A stretch of DNA of 64,000 nt from G963662905 sp963676725. Its GTDB lineage: Bacteria; Bacteroidota; Bacteroidia; Bacteroidales; WRLA01. The stretch lies in assembly GCA_963676725.1 (NCBI GenBank), contig OY781463.1, positions 2,914,001 through 2,978,000 on the forward strand. The letters are read 5' to 3'. Position numbers and translations under genes: made by a program. The notes under the pieces are model-generated. The model had not been told where the DNA came from. It was given only the letters and a program-made list of their open reading frames with translations, and did no database searches. Each line of letters begins with the position of its first letter. The stretch's first letter is position 1. Positions 35,634-44,604 of the stretch are shown here, one piece after another.

Positions 35634-36986
35634 TTAGTATCCTCTTTCCTTTTCTTCTTTCAAGACATTATAAATACTGGATTTCCCTACATCGAGGACC
35701 TCTGCAACCACCCGTACTTTTTGATTGTATTTCTTTAAATAATATTTAATGATTTTCCTGTAATATTCCTTCATTGTTGTCTCTTGCATCAGAAGGTTAT
35801 CCAGTTCATTTGTTGGGTTCATACTGACATCCCCAGCTTCAATAATCTCATTATCAGACATAACAGCAGCAAGCTCCATCATTGCTTTAAGTTCTCTGAC
35901 ATTGCCCGGAAAACTATATTTTTTTAATTTTTGCTGCGCTTCGGTACTTAACCTTTTGCGCTCCATTTTATTCTTAACGCAGAATTCATCGAGAAAGAAT
36001 CGGGAAAGTATAAATACATCATTTCCTCTTTGGCGCAATGGCGGCAAACTAATCGGGAGCCCCATAATACGGTAATAAAGGTCTTCCCTGAATCGTCCGT
36101 TTTTCACTTCTTCGAGCAAGTTTTTATTGGTTGCCGTAACCAAGCGCGTATCAAGTTTGATGGACTGATTTCCGCCCACGCGATTCAACTCTCCTTCTTG
36201 CAGCACCCGAAGTAGCTTTGTTTGCATATTCAGATCCATATCCCCAATTTCATCGAGGAAAAGTGTTCCACCACTGGCTTCTTCAAATTTTCCGATCCTT
36301 CGGGTATTTGCATCAGTAAAGGCGCCTTTTTCATGCCCAAACATTTCGCTTTCGATCAATTCGCGGGGCACAGCAGAAACATTCACTGCCACAAAAGGAC
36401 CTTTTCTTCTTCTTGAATTATAATGGATTGCCTTTGCAACCATTTCCTTACCGGTACCTGTTTCGCCCGTTACAGAAACGCTGATATCTGTCCTGACAGC
36501 TTTAGAAATCAACGAAAATATTTTCTTAATCGATTCGCTTTGGCCTTTTATATAATCCTCATATTGATATTTTCGATCTAGCTCATCCTCAAGCACATCG
36601 ATGCGGCGGTGCAAGTCAAGGTTTTCTTTAATCCTGGATATAGCAGCCCAAATCCGCTCAAAAATATCCTGATCCTTAACGAGATAGTCGTAAGCACCTG
36701 CCTTGAGGATATCGATAGCCACCTGAACATCCCGCTGGCCGGAAACCACGATAACAGGAACCTCTTTGCCGTGTTCTTTTAGCCACTGCAGAAATTGTAG
36801 TCCGGACATTCCGGGCAGGCCAAAATCGAGGGTAATAAGCGATGGTACTTTAAAAAGATTATCGATGCATTCGCGTGCACTAGGAAAGATTTCTACTTCA
36901 TATTCCGGATTTAACTCCAGATGGTATTTGAGTGTTTTTGCAAATACCTTATCATCCTCAACAACAAAAATTTTAACGGCTTCCAT
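35634..36986 (-). CDS. Sigma-54-dependent response regulator (NtrC family)
   Basis: 450 residues from MEAVKIFVVEDDKVFAKTLK; a longer frame to 37085 adds an AT-rich hydrophobic leader and is rejected. Receiver 1-120 with Asp54 (ITLDFGLPGMSG); AAA+ domain about 145-385 with Walker A GETGTGKE (174-181), sigma-54 loop GAFTDA (221-226) instead of GAFTGA, and Walker B TLFLDE (241-246); R-finger region LYYRI; C-terminal Fis-type HTH (KVRVVAEVLDVGKSSIYNVL). It activates sigma-54 promoters after phosphorylation, probably by the TPR hybrid kinase 126 nt downstream on the same strand. Confidence 0.93.
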   Translation of the reverse strand: MEAVKIFVVEDDKVFAKTLKYHLELNPEYEVEIFPSARECIDNLFKVPSLITLDFGLPGMSGLQFLQWLKEHGKEVPVIVVSGQRDVQVAIDILKAGAYDYLVKDQDIFERIWAAISRIKENLDLHRRIDVLEDELDRKYQYEDYIKGQSESIKKIFSLISKAVRTDISVSVTGETGTGKEMVAKAIHYNSRRRKGPFVAVNVSAVPRELIESEMFGHEKGAFTDANTRRIGKFEEASGGTLFLDEIGDMDLNMQTKLLRVLQEGELNRVGGNQSIKLDTRLVTATNKNLLEEVKNGRFREDLYYRIMGLPISLPPLRQRGNDVFILSRFFLDEFCVKNKMERKRLSTEAQQKLKKYSFPGNVRELKAMMELAAVMSDNEIIEAGDVSMNPTNELDNLLMQETTMKEYYRKIIKYYLKKYNQKVRVVAEVLDVGKSSIYNVLKEEKERGY

Positions 36987-37187
36987 ACACGCATTTATTA
37001 GCGATTTATTCGTCAAAAATACACTAAAAAAGCAGATTCCACAAATTAAAATTTTCCAAAATAAAGAAAATAACACTAACTTCAAGTAGGAATCTATTCA
37101 TTCTTCAGCCATCTATCAATGGATTCAATGACTCACAAAAGGGAGAAGGGAGATATTCCAAAAAACAGAAATGTGTCCTGTATTTAC

Positions 37188-37217
37188 AAAAAAAGACCCG
37201 AAAAATCGAGTCTTTTT
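37188..37217 (-). terminator. Intrinsic terminator of the GT3-GT35 gene
   Basis: On the minus strand: A/T-flanked stem GACTCGA ... CGGGTC with one C-A mismatch (GAC-x-CGA / TCG-x-GTC) and a T-run, 24 nt after the stop. The A-run and T-run extend the stem. Confidence 0.65.
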
Positions 37218-37240
37218 AGATCAAAATATAGTCAAATGGA

Positions 37241-40200
37241 CTAAATCCACTTTACAAGCTTCATTTCTTGCTTATGGGCCATTTCTTCATTTTTCGGGAA
37301 TACGCGGAAAGCAAAATCATATACTCCTGCTCGTGAAATCGGGAAAGAGCAGGTATATAATGCTGATCCTTGTGTACCATCTTCAACATCAAGCTCTCGT
37401 TTGTAGATAATCTTTTTCACACTATCGTTTTCTTTACGACCGAATAGCACCTCAATACCCACATCCTGAACACTTAATCCATTCAGATCCATATTAATAT
37501 TTGCCTGAAACATATCGCCGAGATTTAATGACTCCTGAGTACTTTCAGGGATCAACAATTCGTTCACCTTAATTCCATCCCAAAGATTGAATACTTTTCG
37601 TTTCCATGCAGCGAGCACTCTGGCTTTTTCGTAATTATTTTTTGCCATGCGTTCGGAAGAAGCAAATAGGGGCAAATAATACTGTTGGATATAATCATCG
37701 AGTTGCCTTTTCATTGTGAAATGGGGTGCAATATGGGCAATAGTATTTTTCACATGTGCAACCCATGTTTTGGAGAGTCCTTTTTCGTTTTGATCAAAAT
37801 AAACGGGCACGATTTCATCTTCGAGTATATTAAAGATCTGTTCTGCATCAAGTTCGTCCTGCAAACCCTGATCTTCATAAGTTCTTTCTTCCTCAATTGC
37901 CCAACCGGCATCTTTTCTGTATCCTTCAGCCCACCAACCATCAAGCACACTAAAATTAACAACTCCATTCATCACGGCTTTTTCGCCTGATGTTCCTGAA
38001 GCTTCCAATGGTCTTGTTGGTGTATTTAACCAAATATCAACACCTCGGACAAGATATTTTCCTAACTCAATATCATAGTTTTCGACAAAGAATATCTTGC
38101 CAATAAATTCGGGCATTTTTGTGAACTCGATAATCCTTCTGATTAATGCCTGACCATTTTTATCATGCGGATGCGCTTTTCCTGCAAAAACAAATTGCAC
38201 CGGGCGATCTGGGTTATTGACTATTTTTGAGAGTCTCTCAGGATTTGTAAACAGAAGACCTGCACGCTTATATGTAGCAAACCTCCTTGCAAAACCGATG
38301 ATAAGTGCATCTTTGTTCAAGGCGTCAGTAGTACGAAAAATCGCCTGAGGTTTTTCTTGTCGGCGCCTCATTTCATTTCCTATACGGTCGCGCAGATAAT
38401 CGACAAGCTGTAATTTTTGCTTTTGGCGTGTTTGCCATACCACCTCATCGTGTACATTCAGTATTTTCTTCCAATGCTCCGGATTGGATTGATCATGGAT
38501 AAACTCTTCACCAAACTCTTTTTTATAGAGTTTTTGCCAGCTTTTTGCAGTCCATGTTGGATAATGCACACCATTAGTGACATGACCAATATGGATTTCA
38601 TCAGGGAAGTAACCTTCATATAAACGGGCAAACATTTCGCGGGAAACGCGTCCATGAATTTTACTCACACCATTCACTTCCTGGGAGAGATTTACCGCCA
38701 AAACACTCATAGAGAAGACTTCAGAAGGCTCATCCGGGACAAACCTACCGAGGTTCATAAAAGCATCCCAGCTAATATTCAAACGATTTGCATAATGTGG
38801 TATATACGCTCGAAGCAAATCTTCAGGGAATGAATCATGACCTGCAGGCACGGGTGTATGTGTTGTAAAAAGTGTTGAAGAACGCACAACTTCAAGAGCT
38901 TGCATAAAATTCAGTGTTCGGCTTTGCACAAACTTTCGAAGCCTTTCAAGCCCAATAAAAGCTGCATGACCTTCGTTGCAATGGTAGATATTCGGTTCTT
39001 TTTCAAGAGCATCAAGCATTCTGATACCACCAACGCCAAGCAATAATTCCTGTTTCAGTCTATTTTCAAGGTCGCCACCATACAAATGATGTGTCACGAT
39101 ACGGTCTTGCGGGCTATTTTCTTCAATATCTGCATCCAATAAGTATAGAGGAACACGGCCAACATCAACTCGCCAAACCTTAGCAAACATAACCCTACCG
39201 GGCAATGCAATTTCTACAGTAATCCAACTGCCATCCTCACGGCGAACCGGCTCAATAGGCAAATGACTAAATTTCTGTGGGGTATATTCAGCAACCTGAT
39301 CGCCATGCAATGTAAGGCGTTGGCGGAAATAGCCATAACGGTATAATAAGCCAATTCCTGCTAAATTTAGGTTCAGGTCACTCGCTTCTTTTAGGTGATC
39401 GCCGGCAAGCATTCCCAGTCCGCCGGAAAATATTTTTATCGTATCATGCAGACCAAATTCCATACTGAAATAAGCAATGCTTTTTTCATTTTTTTGGCTA
39501 GTGGCCGACATATAGTCATCAAAACTTTTTTCTACTTTTTCTAATTTCTTTAAAAAGTCAGTACTGGCTTCCAGCTCAGCCCATTCTTCGGAAGAAAGAG
39601 ATTCTAAAAGAGCTATTGGATTAAAATTAAGAGTATTCCATCGCTCATGATTGATGGTTTTGAATAATTCCGCTGCATCAGTATTCCAAGTCCACCATAA
39701 ATTTCGGCTAATTTTATTCAAGCCCATCAATTTTATAGGGATGGTAGGTTTTACCAGCACTTTTTTCCATATAGGAGTCTGCTTGCGAGCCGATGAAACC
39801 GCAGTAATTTGCTCACGCATTACTTCTTTTTTCACTTCAGGGGCGCGGGCACTAACTTTTACAAGTGCCTTTTCATAGGCTGTAAAATAATTTTTGATTA
39901 GATTGTCCCAAGTAAGCCGGGCCACCGCTTTTGCCGCGGAATCACCGGAAGCTTTTAATGCATTTTTGTCCTTGGCAAGGTATTCATTAATAACACCAAC
40001 AATACTTCCAACAACAGAATCATCATTTAACTGGCGATCAATCACATGAATACCATCGACAGTACCGGGCACATTTTCCTGCAGCCACTGACCAAAACCA
40101 CTCAGGTTTGTTGTGAGGGTTGGGATATGGAATGCACTGCTTTCTAATGGGGTATAGCCCCATGGCTCATAATTGGAAGGAAAAATACTGAAATCAAACC

Positions 40201-41464
40201 CGGTCAGCAATTCTGTATAATCTAGATTAAAAATACCATCATTGCGATCGAGGAAAGCAGGCACAAACATAAGTTTTACTTTCCCCGAATTATTCAGATT
40301 TTTTTCCTGTAAGCGCTGTAAAATAGGATCATGGTCAAAATCTGTCAACTCATGAGTCAGTATTGGATGCACATCCTGAGCCGCTACATCATTGCCATGT
40401 AGTTTCTCAACCAGATTTGTGCAAGGCCCCATATTATCGGCAGTAACGGCCATAACCATTAAGATGTCCCTGTCCCCTGTATAGTTTTGATTTAGATTTG
40501 CAAGTGCATCAATAAGCAGGTCGATGCCTTTGTTATGAAATTCGTAGCGACAGGCGGTTCCAAGAATAAGAGTATCGCTGGAAAGACTATTTTGTGATTG
40601 TGCCGAGGCCACTTCAAGAATCAAATTACGTGCTGTATTCTTTTGTTTTTCAAGAATTTCTGATGATGGCACCATATTAGGGGCAAAACCATTGGGCAAA
40701 ATAACATCTGCTTTACGGTTCAACAAAAATTCCGATTCCCTTCCTGTGAGGGCACTAGGCACACTTAATATATCAGTTTGCGCTGCAGCTGTTTTTTCGA
40801 GCGAATTTTTTGCAGCCACACCGAAATCATGAGATAAAAGTTCTGCATTATAATCAGATAATTTGCCATATAAATCCCAGCCTTTGGCAGAAATACTCCG
40901 GCCCATTACACTTGCGTGCAAACCAAACACACTGGCTACCAATGGAACACGTTCTTTCAGATAAAGAACCCCAGCACCGGACATCCATTCATGGAAATGC
41001 GCCACAATGCTGTGCTGACTGGTAAAATAGAATTGGTAAAAGCTTTCAATCACTTTTCCTGAAGCATATCCAAACAGGGCGGGTTCAACATAGTCCCATT
41101 GCCCCGAGAGGGAATCGAGTCCGAATTTCTCCCAAAAACCTGTTAAGATCTTATCCTTTTGACTAAAAAAAGAGGTAAAATCAACAAGGATTGCAATCGT
41201 ATCTGCAACAGCAGTGGAGCGTCCAATACGAATATTGAGCCCTTCCCCTTTAACCATTTCGCGCCAAGAGGCAAATAAAGAATGGTCTTCAATAAAATTT
41301 GGATTGCTATGGGTTTCTTTCCACACATCAGGGCCTATTATAATATAATTATCGCCCATTTCCTTCTTCACGAAAGCAGCTTTAGAGGTTAGAACAGTAT
41401 GTACTCCTCCAATTTTATTGCATGCTTCCCAGCTCACTTCAAATAAAAAATCCGGCTTCTTCAT
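37241..41464 (-). CDS. Fused GT3 glycogen synthase - GT35 alpha-glucan phosphorylase
   Basis: 1407 residues. Residues 5-545 resemble eukaryotic-type GT3 glycogen synthase: LFEVSWEACNKIGGVHTVLT, IVAHFHEWMSGAGVLYLK, GLHASVMGRSISAKGWDLY, and the E-x7-E region YEPWGYTPLES. Residues about 600-1270 are a GT35 phosphorylase of the short bacterial type: IKIFSGGLGMLAGDHLKEAS, HCNEGHAAFIGLERL, THTPVPAGHD, and the PLP site EASGTSGEKAVMNGVV (Lys1162). About 100 C-terminal residues form a beta-sandwich-like domain. The fusion can in principle both extend and phosphorolyse glucan. It has its own transcription boundary: a terminator follows the upstream GH57 gene. Confidence 0.93.
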   Translation of the reverse strand: MKKPDFLFEVSWEACNKIGGVHTVLTSKAAFVKKEMGDNYIIIGPDVWKETHSNPNFIEDHSLFASWREMVKGEGLNIRIGRSTAVADTIAILVDFTSFFSQKDKILTGFWEKFGLDSLSGQWDYVEPALFGYASGKVIESFYQFYFTSQHSIVAHFHEWMSGAGVLYLKERVPLVASVFGLHASVMGRSISAKGWDLYGKLSDYNAELLSHDFGVAAKNSLEKTAAAQTDILSVPSALTGRESEFLLNRKADVILPNGFAPNMVPSSEILEKQKNTARNLILEVASAQSQNSLSSDTLILGTACRYEFHNKGIDLLIDALANLNQNYTGDRDILMVMAVTADNMGPCTNLVEKLHGNDVAAQDVHPILTHELTDFDHDPILQRLQEKNLNNSGKVKLMFVPAFLDRNDGIFNLDYTELLTGFDFSIFPSNYEPWGYTPLESSAFHIPTLTTNLSGFGQWLQENVPGTVDGIHVIDRQLNDDSVVGSIVGVINEYLAKDKNALKASGDSAAKAVARLTWDNLIKNYFTAYEKALVKVSARAPEVKKEVMREQITAVSSARKQTPIWKKVLVKPTIPIKLMGLNKISRNLWWTWNTDAAELFKTINHERWNTLNFNPIALLESLSSEEWAELEASTDFLKKLEKVEKSFDDYMSATSQKNEKSIAYFSMEFGLHDTIKIFSGGLGMLAGDHLKEASDLNLNLAGIGLLYRYGYFRQRLTLHGDQVAEYTPQKFSHLPIEPVRREDGSWITVEIALPGRVMFAKVWRVDVGRVPLYLLDADIEENSPQDRIVTHHLYGGDLENRLKQELLLGVGGIRMLDALEKEPNIYHCNEGHAAFIGLERLRKFVQSRTLNFMQALEVVRSSTLFTTHTPVPAGHDSFPEDLLRAYIPHYANRLNISWDAFMNLGRFVPDEPSEVFSMSVLAVNLSQEVNGVSKIHGRVSREMFARLYEGYFPDEIHIGHVTNGVHYPTWTAKSWQKLYKKEFGEEFIHDQSNPEHWKKILNVHDEVVWQTRQKQKLQLVDYLRDRIGNEMRRRQEKPQAIFRTTDALNKDALIIGFARRFATYKRAGLLFTNPERLSKIVNNPDRPVQFVFAGKAHPHDKNGQALIRRIIEFTKMPEFIGKIFFVENYDIELGKYLVRGVDIWLNTPTRPLEASGTSGEKAVMNGVVNFSVLDGWWAEGYRKDAGWAIEEERTYEDQGLQDELDAEQIFNILEDEIVPVYFDQNEKGLSKTWVAHVKNTIAHIAPHFTMKRQLDDYIQQYYLPLFASSERMAKNNYEKARVLAAWKRKVFNLWDGIKVNELLIPESTQESLNLGDMFQANINMDLNGLSVQDVGIEVLFGRKENDSVKKIIYKRELDVEDGTQGSALYTCSFPISRAGVYDFAFRVFPKNEEMAHKQEMKLVKWI

Positions 41465-41596
41465 AAATTTTAATTTTAATTCCTATCGACTCGGGCTTAT
41501 TATAAAGCCTCAAAAACGATAATTATTCTCAGAAAGTGCATGATTATTTAAAAAAATAACAGATAAATTCAACAAAACACTACTAAGAAGTCATAA

Positions 41597-41644
41597 AAAA
41601 AGCTGTCATCTTTATTGAATAAAACACAAGCAAGATGACAGCAG
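41597..41644 (-). terminator. Intrinsic terminator downstream of the GH57 gene
   Basis: Read on the minus strand: GCTGTCATCTT, 19-nt loop, AAGATGACAGC, then seven T. An 11-bp perfect stem 7 nt beyond the GH57 stop. It separates the debranching/GT4/GH57 transcript from the GT3-GT35 gene. Confidence 0.85.
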
Positions 41645-41650
41645 AAAATA

Positions 41651-43270
41651 CTATTTAAAGATTTCTTTAAATTTCTTCATTAGGTTTTCCTGACTCTTTT
41701 TAATGTCAGTTTTCGATACTTTTTTCAATTGCTTATTGATATCGTCTAATTTTTTCTTAGCCCTTACCCCCATATTATCAGTAATATAGCTCGAAAGATC
41801 TTCACCGGCTCCCTTTAAAGCCTTGGCAATTTCTTCAGACTCAACTTCCTTCAGGAAATTTTTCAGGCGGGTTTTACTCATATCCTGCAAATCTTCAAAA
41901 CGCAGCTCCTGAGCAGCCTTAAGTTGTTTTTTTGCTTCAACCCGGGCCTTTTGCGCCTTTTGAGAAACTTCTTTTGCGCCTTCTTGCAGGCTATGCTTTA
42001 CATTTTTCCCAACTTCTTTGATAATCTCCTTTTGTTTTTCCGCCAAATCCTGCATGATTTCTAAAGGATTTAAACCCCTCTTTTTAGCATCTTCATTCAC
42101 CCTAATGGTAAAATCAGAAAGGATATTCATATAGTTGATATAGGCTTCATAAGGGCTTTGATAGGGGTTAAAATACTTATGTACATCTCCATCAGAGAAC
42201 CATTTTGTACACATATAGTAAAAATGATCGCTCGTTTGCAGATAATTCCAATCCCTGATTAATTGCTGATCCTCAGTACCATCAATCACTTTCTTTAGGG
42301 CATATAGATTATCAAAAGCATCATCCTGAAGATCATTTCCCAGCCAAGCTGTTAAATCACGTTCTTCATCTGCCCAAGAGATCGCATAAGGCACATGAAT
42401 CGCACTAACCGGCTGCAGTTCAGTAGCAAGATCACGAGGGTTTTTGAAGCTAAAATCACTGTCTTTATAAACTGCTGCAGGTAAAGCCTTCAGGAAATCG
42501 AAAATACCTGTTTCTGCCCATTGGTGTTCACCGAATGTTTCATAGTCGGCAAAAATATTCACGACCTGTTCCTCTTTATTGATATTATTTAACCAGCTCA
42601 CAAATTTATCGGCAGTAACGGGCCATTCTCCCCAAGATTGCTGAGAGAAACGGAAAGAGATATCATCGCTCAGGGTAAAATTCCGAAGCAATAATTTCAA
42701 TCGGGGATTTATAGCATTACAATACATATAATTGGGGCTTTTCCAACCCAGCACATGTTTTGCACCTTCGGTAAGCATCAAATCGTAACCCATATCAGCA
42801 ACCATGGCTCCAATATCATCCGAATAAATTAATTCTGTATTTCGGAAACTTGTAGGTTTTACACCAAACAATTCTTCAATTTTCATGCTATGAGCCTTCA
42901 CTTGAGCTTTAAATTCTTCCGGAGATTTTAAAGAAGACAGTGAATGGGCGTATGTTTCCGCTAGGAACTCCACATTACCTGTTTTTGCCAACGCCTTAAA
43001 GCTATCAATCACTGCCGGAGCATATTGTTCCAGTTGCTGGAGTGCTATTCCCGAAATTGAATAGGACACTTTAAATGCCGCTCCATACTCTTTAATCAGA
43101 TCGAGCATAATCTTATTGGCAGGCAAATAACTTTTTTCCGCTACACGACGGATAATATACCTATTTTGGTATTCATCATAATAATTATGGTCACGACCCA
43201 TATCAAAGAAACGATATGTACGCAGCCTGAATGGCTGATGAACCTGAAAATACAAACAAATAGACCTCAT
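41651..43270 (-). CDS. GH57 alpha-amylase/4-alpha-glucanotransferase-like enzyme with coiled-coil tail
   Basis: 539 residues. GH57 conserved regions in order: HQPFRLR (start), GNVEFLAETYAHS, SFRNTELIYSD with the probable nucleophile Glu146, NIFADYETFGEHQ with the probable acid/base Asp242, and ISWADEERDLTAWLGND. No signal peptide, so it acts on cytoplasmic glucan. From about residue 425 the protein ends in a highly charged Lys/Glu coiled coil (KEIIKEVGKNVKHSLQEGAK, then KARVEAKKQLKAAQELR), which is not part of the catalytic fold and may mediate assembly. It follows the GT4 gene by 35 nt. Confidence 0.9.
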   Translation of the reverse strand: MRSICLYFQVHQPFRLRTYRFFDMGRDHNYYDEYQNRYIIRRVAEKSYLPANKIMLDLIKEYGAAFKVSYSISGIALQQLEQYAPAVIDSFKALAKTGNVEFLAETYAHSLSSLKSPEEFKAQVKAHSMKIEELFGVKPTSFRNTELIYSDDIGAMVADMGYDLMLTEGAKHVLGWKSPNYMYCNAINPRLKLLLRNFTLSDDISFRFSQQSWGEWPVTADKFVSWLNNINKEEQVVNIFADYETFGEHQWAETGIFDFLKALPAAVYKDSDFSFKNPRDLATELQPVSAIHVPYAISWADEERDLTAWLGNDLQDDAFDNLYALKKVIDGTEDQQLIRDWNYLQTSDHFYYMCTKWFSDGDVHKYFNPYQSPYEAYINYMNILSDFTIRVNEDAKKRGLNPLEIMQDLAEKQKEIIKEVGKNVKHSLQEGAKEVSQKAQKARVEAKKQLKAAQELRFEDLQDMSKTRLKNFLKEVESEEIAKALKGAGEDLSSYITDNMGVRAKKKLDDINKQLKKVSKTDIKKSQENLMKKFKEIFK

Positions 43271-43305
43271 AATCGAAACAATATTTAAACCTGACTAACT
43301 ACTTT

Positions 43306-44589
43306 TTATTTTACTACTTGGGAATATATGACATTTATCTTTTCTGCGGCATTTTCCCATTTCAAGCTTTCCACTTCTTCTTTGCCGTGTTTGATAAATG
43401 TTTTTGAAAGTGCCTGATGATGCAACAAACCATAAATAGCATCTGCCATAGCATCCACATCCCAGAAATCTACTTTAAGTGCGTGTTGCAAGATTTCAGC
43501 CACCCCTGATTGTTTGGAAATAACAACAGGCACATTTGAGCGCATCGCTTCGAGGGGCACAATACCAAAAGGTTCTGATACCGATGGCATTACAAACACA
43601 TCGCTCATTGCCAACATTCGATCGACACTTGCCCCGCGCAAGAAACCGGTAAAATGAAATTTATTACCAATACGCAATTCGGCTACACGCTTAATCATTT
43701 TATTGAGCAAATCACCCGATCCGGCCATAATAAAACGGACATTAGGGTCGCGGTCAAGGATTTTTTTTGCCGCCTCAACAAAATACTCAGGGCCTTTTTG
43801 GAAAGTGATTCGCCCGAGAAATGTTACAATCTTTTCATTAACAGCATGAGAGGTATCGCCTAAATCTCCTTTATCTACAGGTTCTACAGCATTATGCACG
43901 GTAACCACTTTCTCAGGAGCAATACCATAGTGTTTAATTACCGTATCGCGTGTAAGATTACTCACGGCAATCACCATATCGGCTGTCTGCATTCCTTCAC
44001 GCTCAATATCATACACTTTCTGGTTTACGTTGCGGCCCGAACGATCAAATTCGGTAGCATGAATATGTGCTACCAGAGGCTTTCCACTCACTTTTTTTGC
44101 GGCTATGCCAGCAGGATAAGTAAGCCAGTCGTGTACATGAATTACATCATATTCTTTATCGGCAGCAATAGCAGAAGCGACCAAAGCATATCTGGAGACT
44201 TCCTCGTATAGGTCTTTGCCATATTTACCGCTAAAGACATATTTTTTCGATAACACGGTTTGCTCCTCTTCCTGAGTGTCCAATTCTTCCATAGTGGAGC
44301 GGCGTTCGTATTCTTCCGGGCTTACGTATGGAATAATTGTAGAGCCAATTTCCATATATTCGATGCGTTTCCAATATTCTTGAAAGAGACTATTTTTATA
44401 GTCCACTTCAATTCCACTGGCATTTACAATACGCACAGCCCTTTCATCTTCATCGCCAAAGGCTCGGGGCACTACAAAAATAATTTCCGTACCATGTTTA
44501 CTTAAGCCTTTTGTAAGACCATAACATGCAGTACCTAAACCTCCTGAAATATGCGGCGGAAACTCCCAACCAAACATTAATACTTTCAT
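43306..44589 (-). CDS. GT4 glycogen synthase-like glycosyltransferase
   Basis: 427 residues with a GT-B fold: MKVLMFGWEFPPHISGGLGT (donor/acceptor loop), VIHVHDWLTYPAGIAAKK, FLGRITFQKGPEYFVEAAK (start of the second domain), and the E-x7-E motif SEPFGIVPLEAM. Bacteroidota glycogen clusters carry such a GT4 enzyme as a glycogen/starch synthase-like protein. It lies 15 nt after the debranching-enzyme gene. Together with the GT3 half of the fusion, this cluster would hold two potential glucan synthases; donor specificity (UDP- or ADP-glucose) cannot be read here. Confidence 0.88.
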   Translation of the reverse strand: MKVLMFGWEFPPHISGGLGTACYGLTKGLSKHGTEIIFVVPRAFGDEDERAVRIVNASGIEVDYKNSLFQEYWKRIEYMEIGSTIIPYVSPEEYERRSTMEELDTQEEEQTVLSKKYVFSGKYGKDLYEEVSRYALVASAIAADKEYDVIHVHDWLTYPAGIAAKKVSGKPLVAHIHATEFDRSGRNVNQKVYDIEREGMQTADMVIAVSNLTRDTVIKHYGIAPEKVVTVHNAVEPVDKGDLGDTSHAVNEKIVTFLGRITFQKGPEYFVEAAKKILDRDPNVRFIMAGSGDLLNKMIKRVAELRIGNKFHFTGFLRGASVDRMLAMSDVFVMPSVSEPFGIVPLEAMRSNVPVVISKQSGVAEILQHALKVDFWDVDAMADAIYGLLHHQALSKTFIKHGKEEVESLKWENAAEKINVIYSQVVK

Positions 44590-44604
44590 TTTGCGTTCCT
44601 CCGT

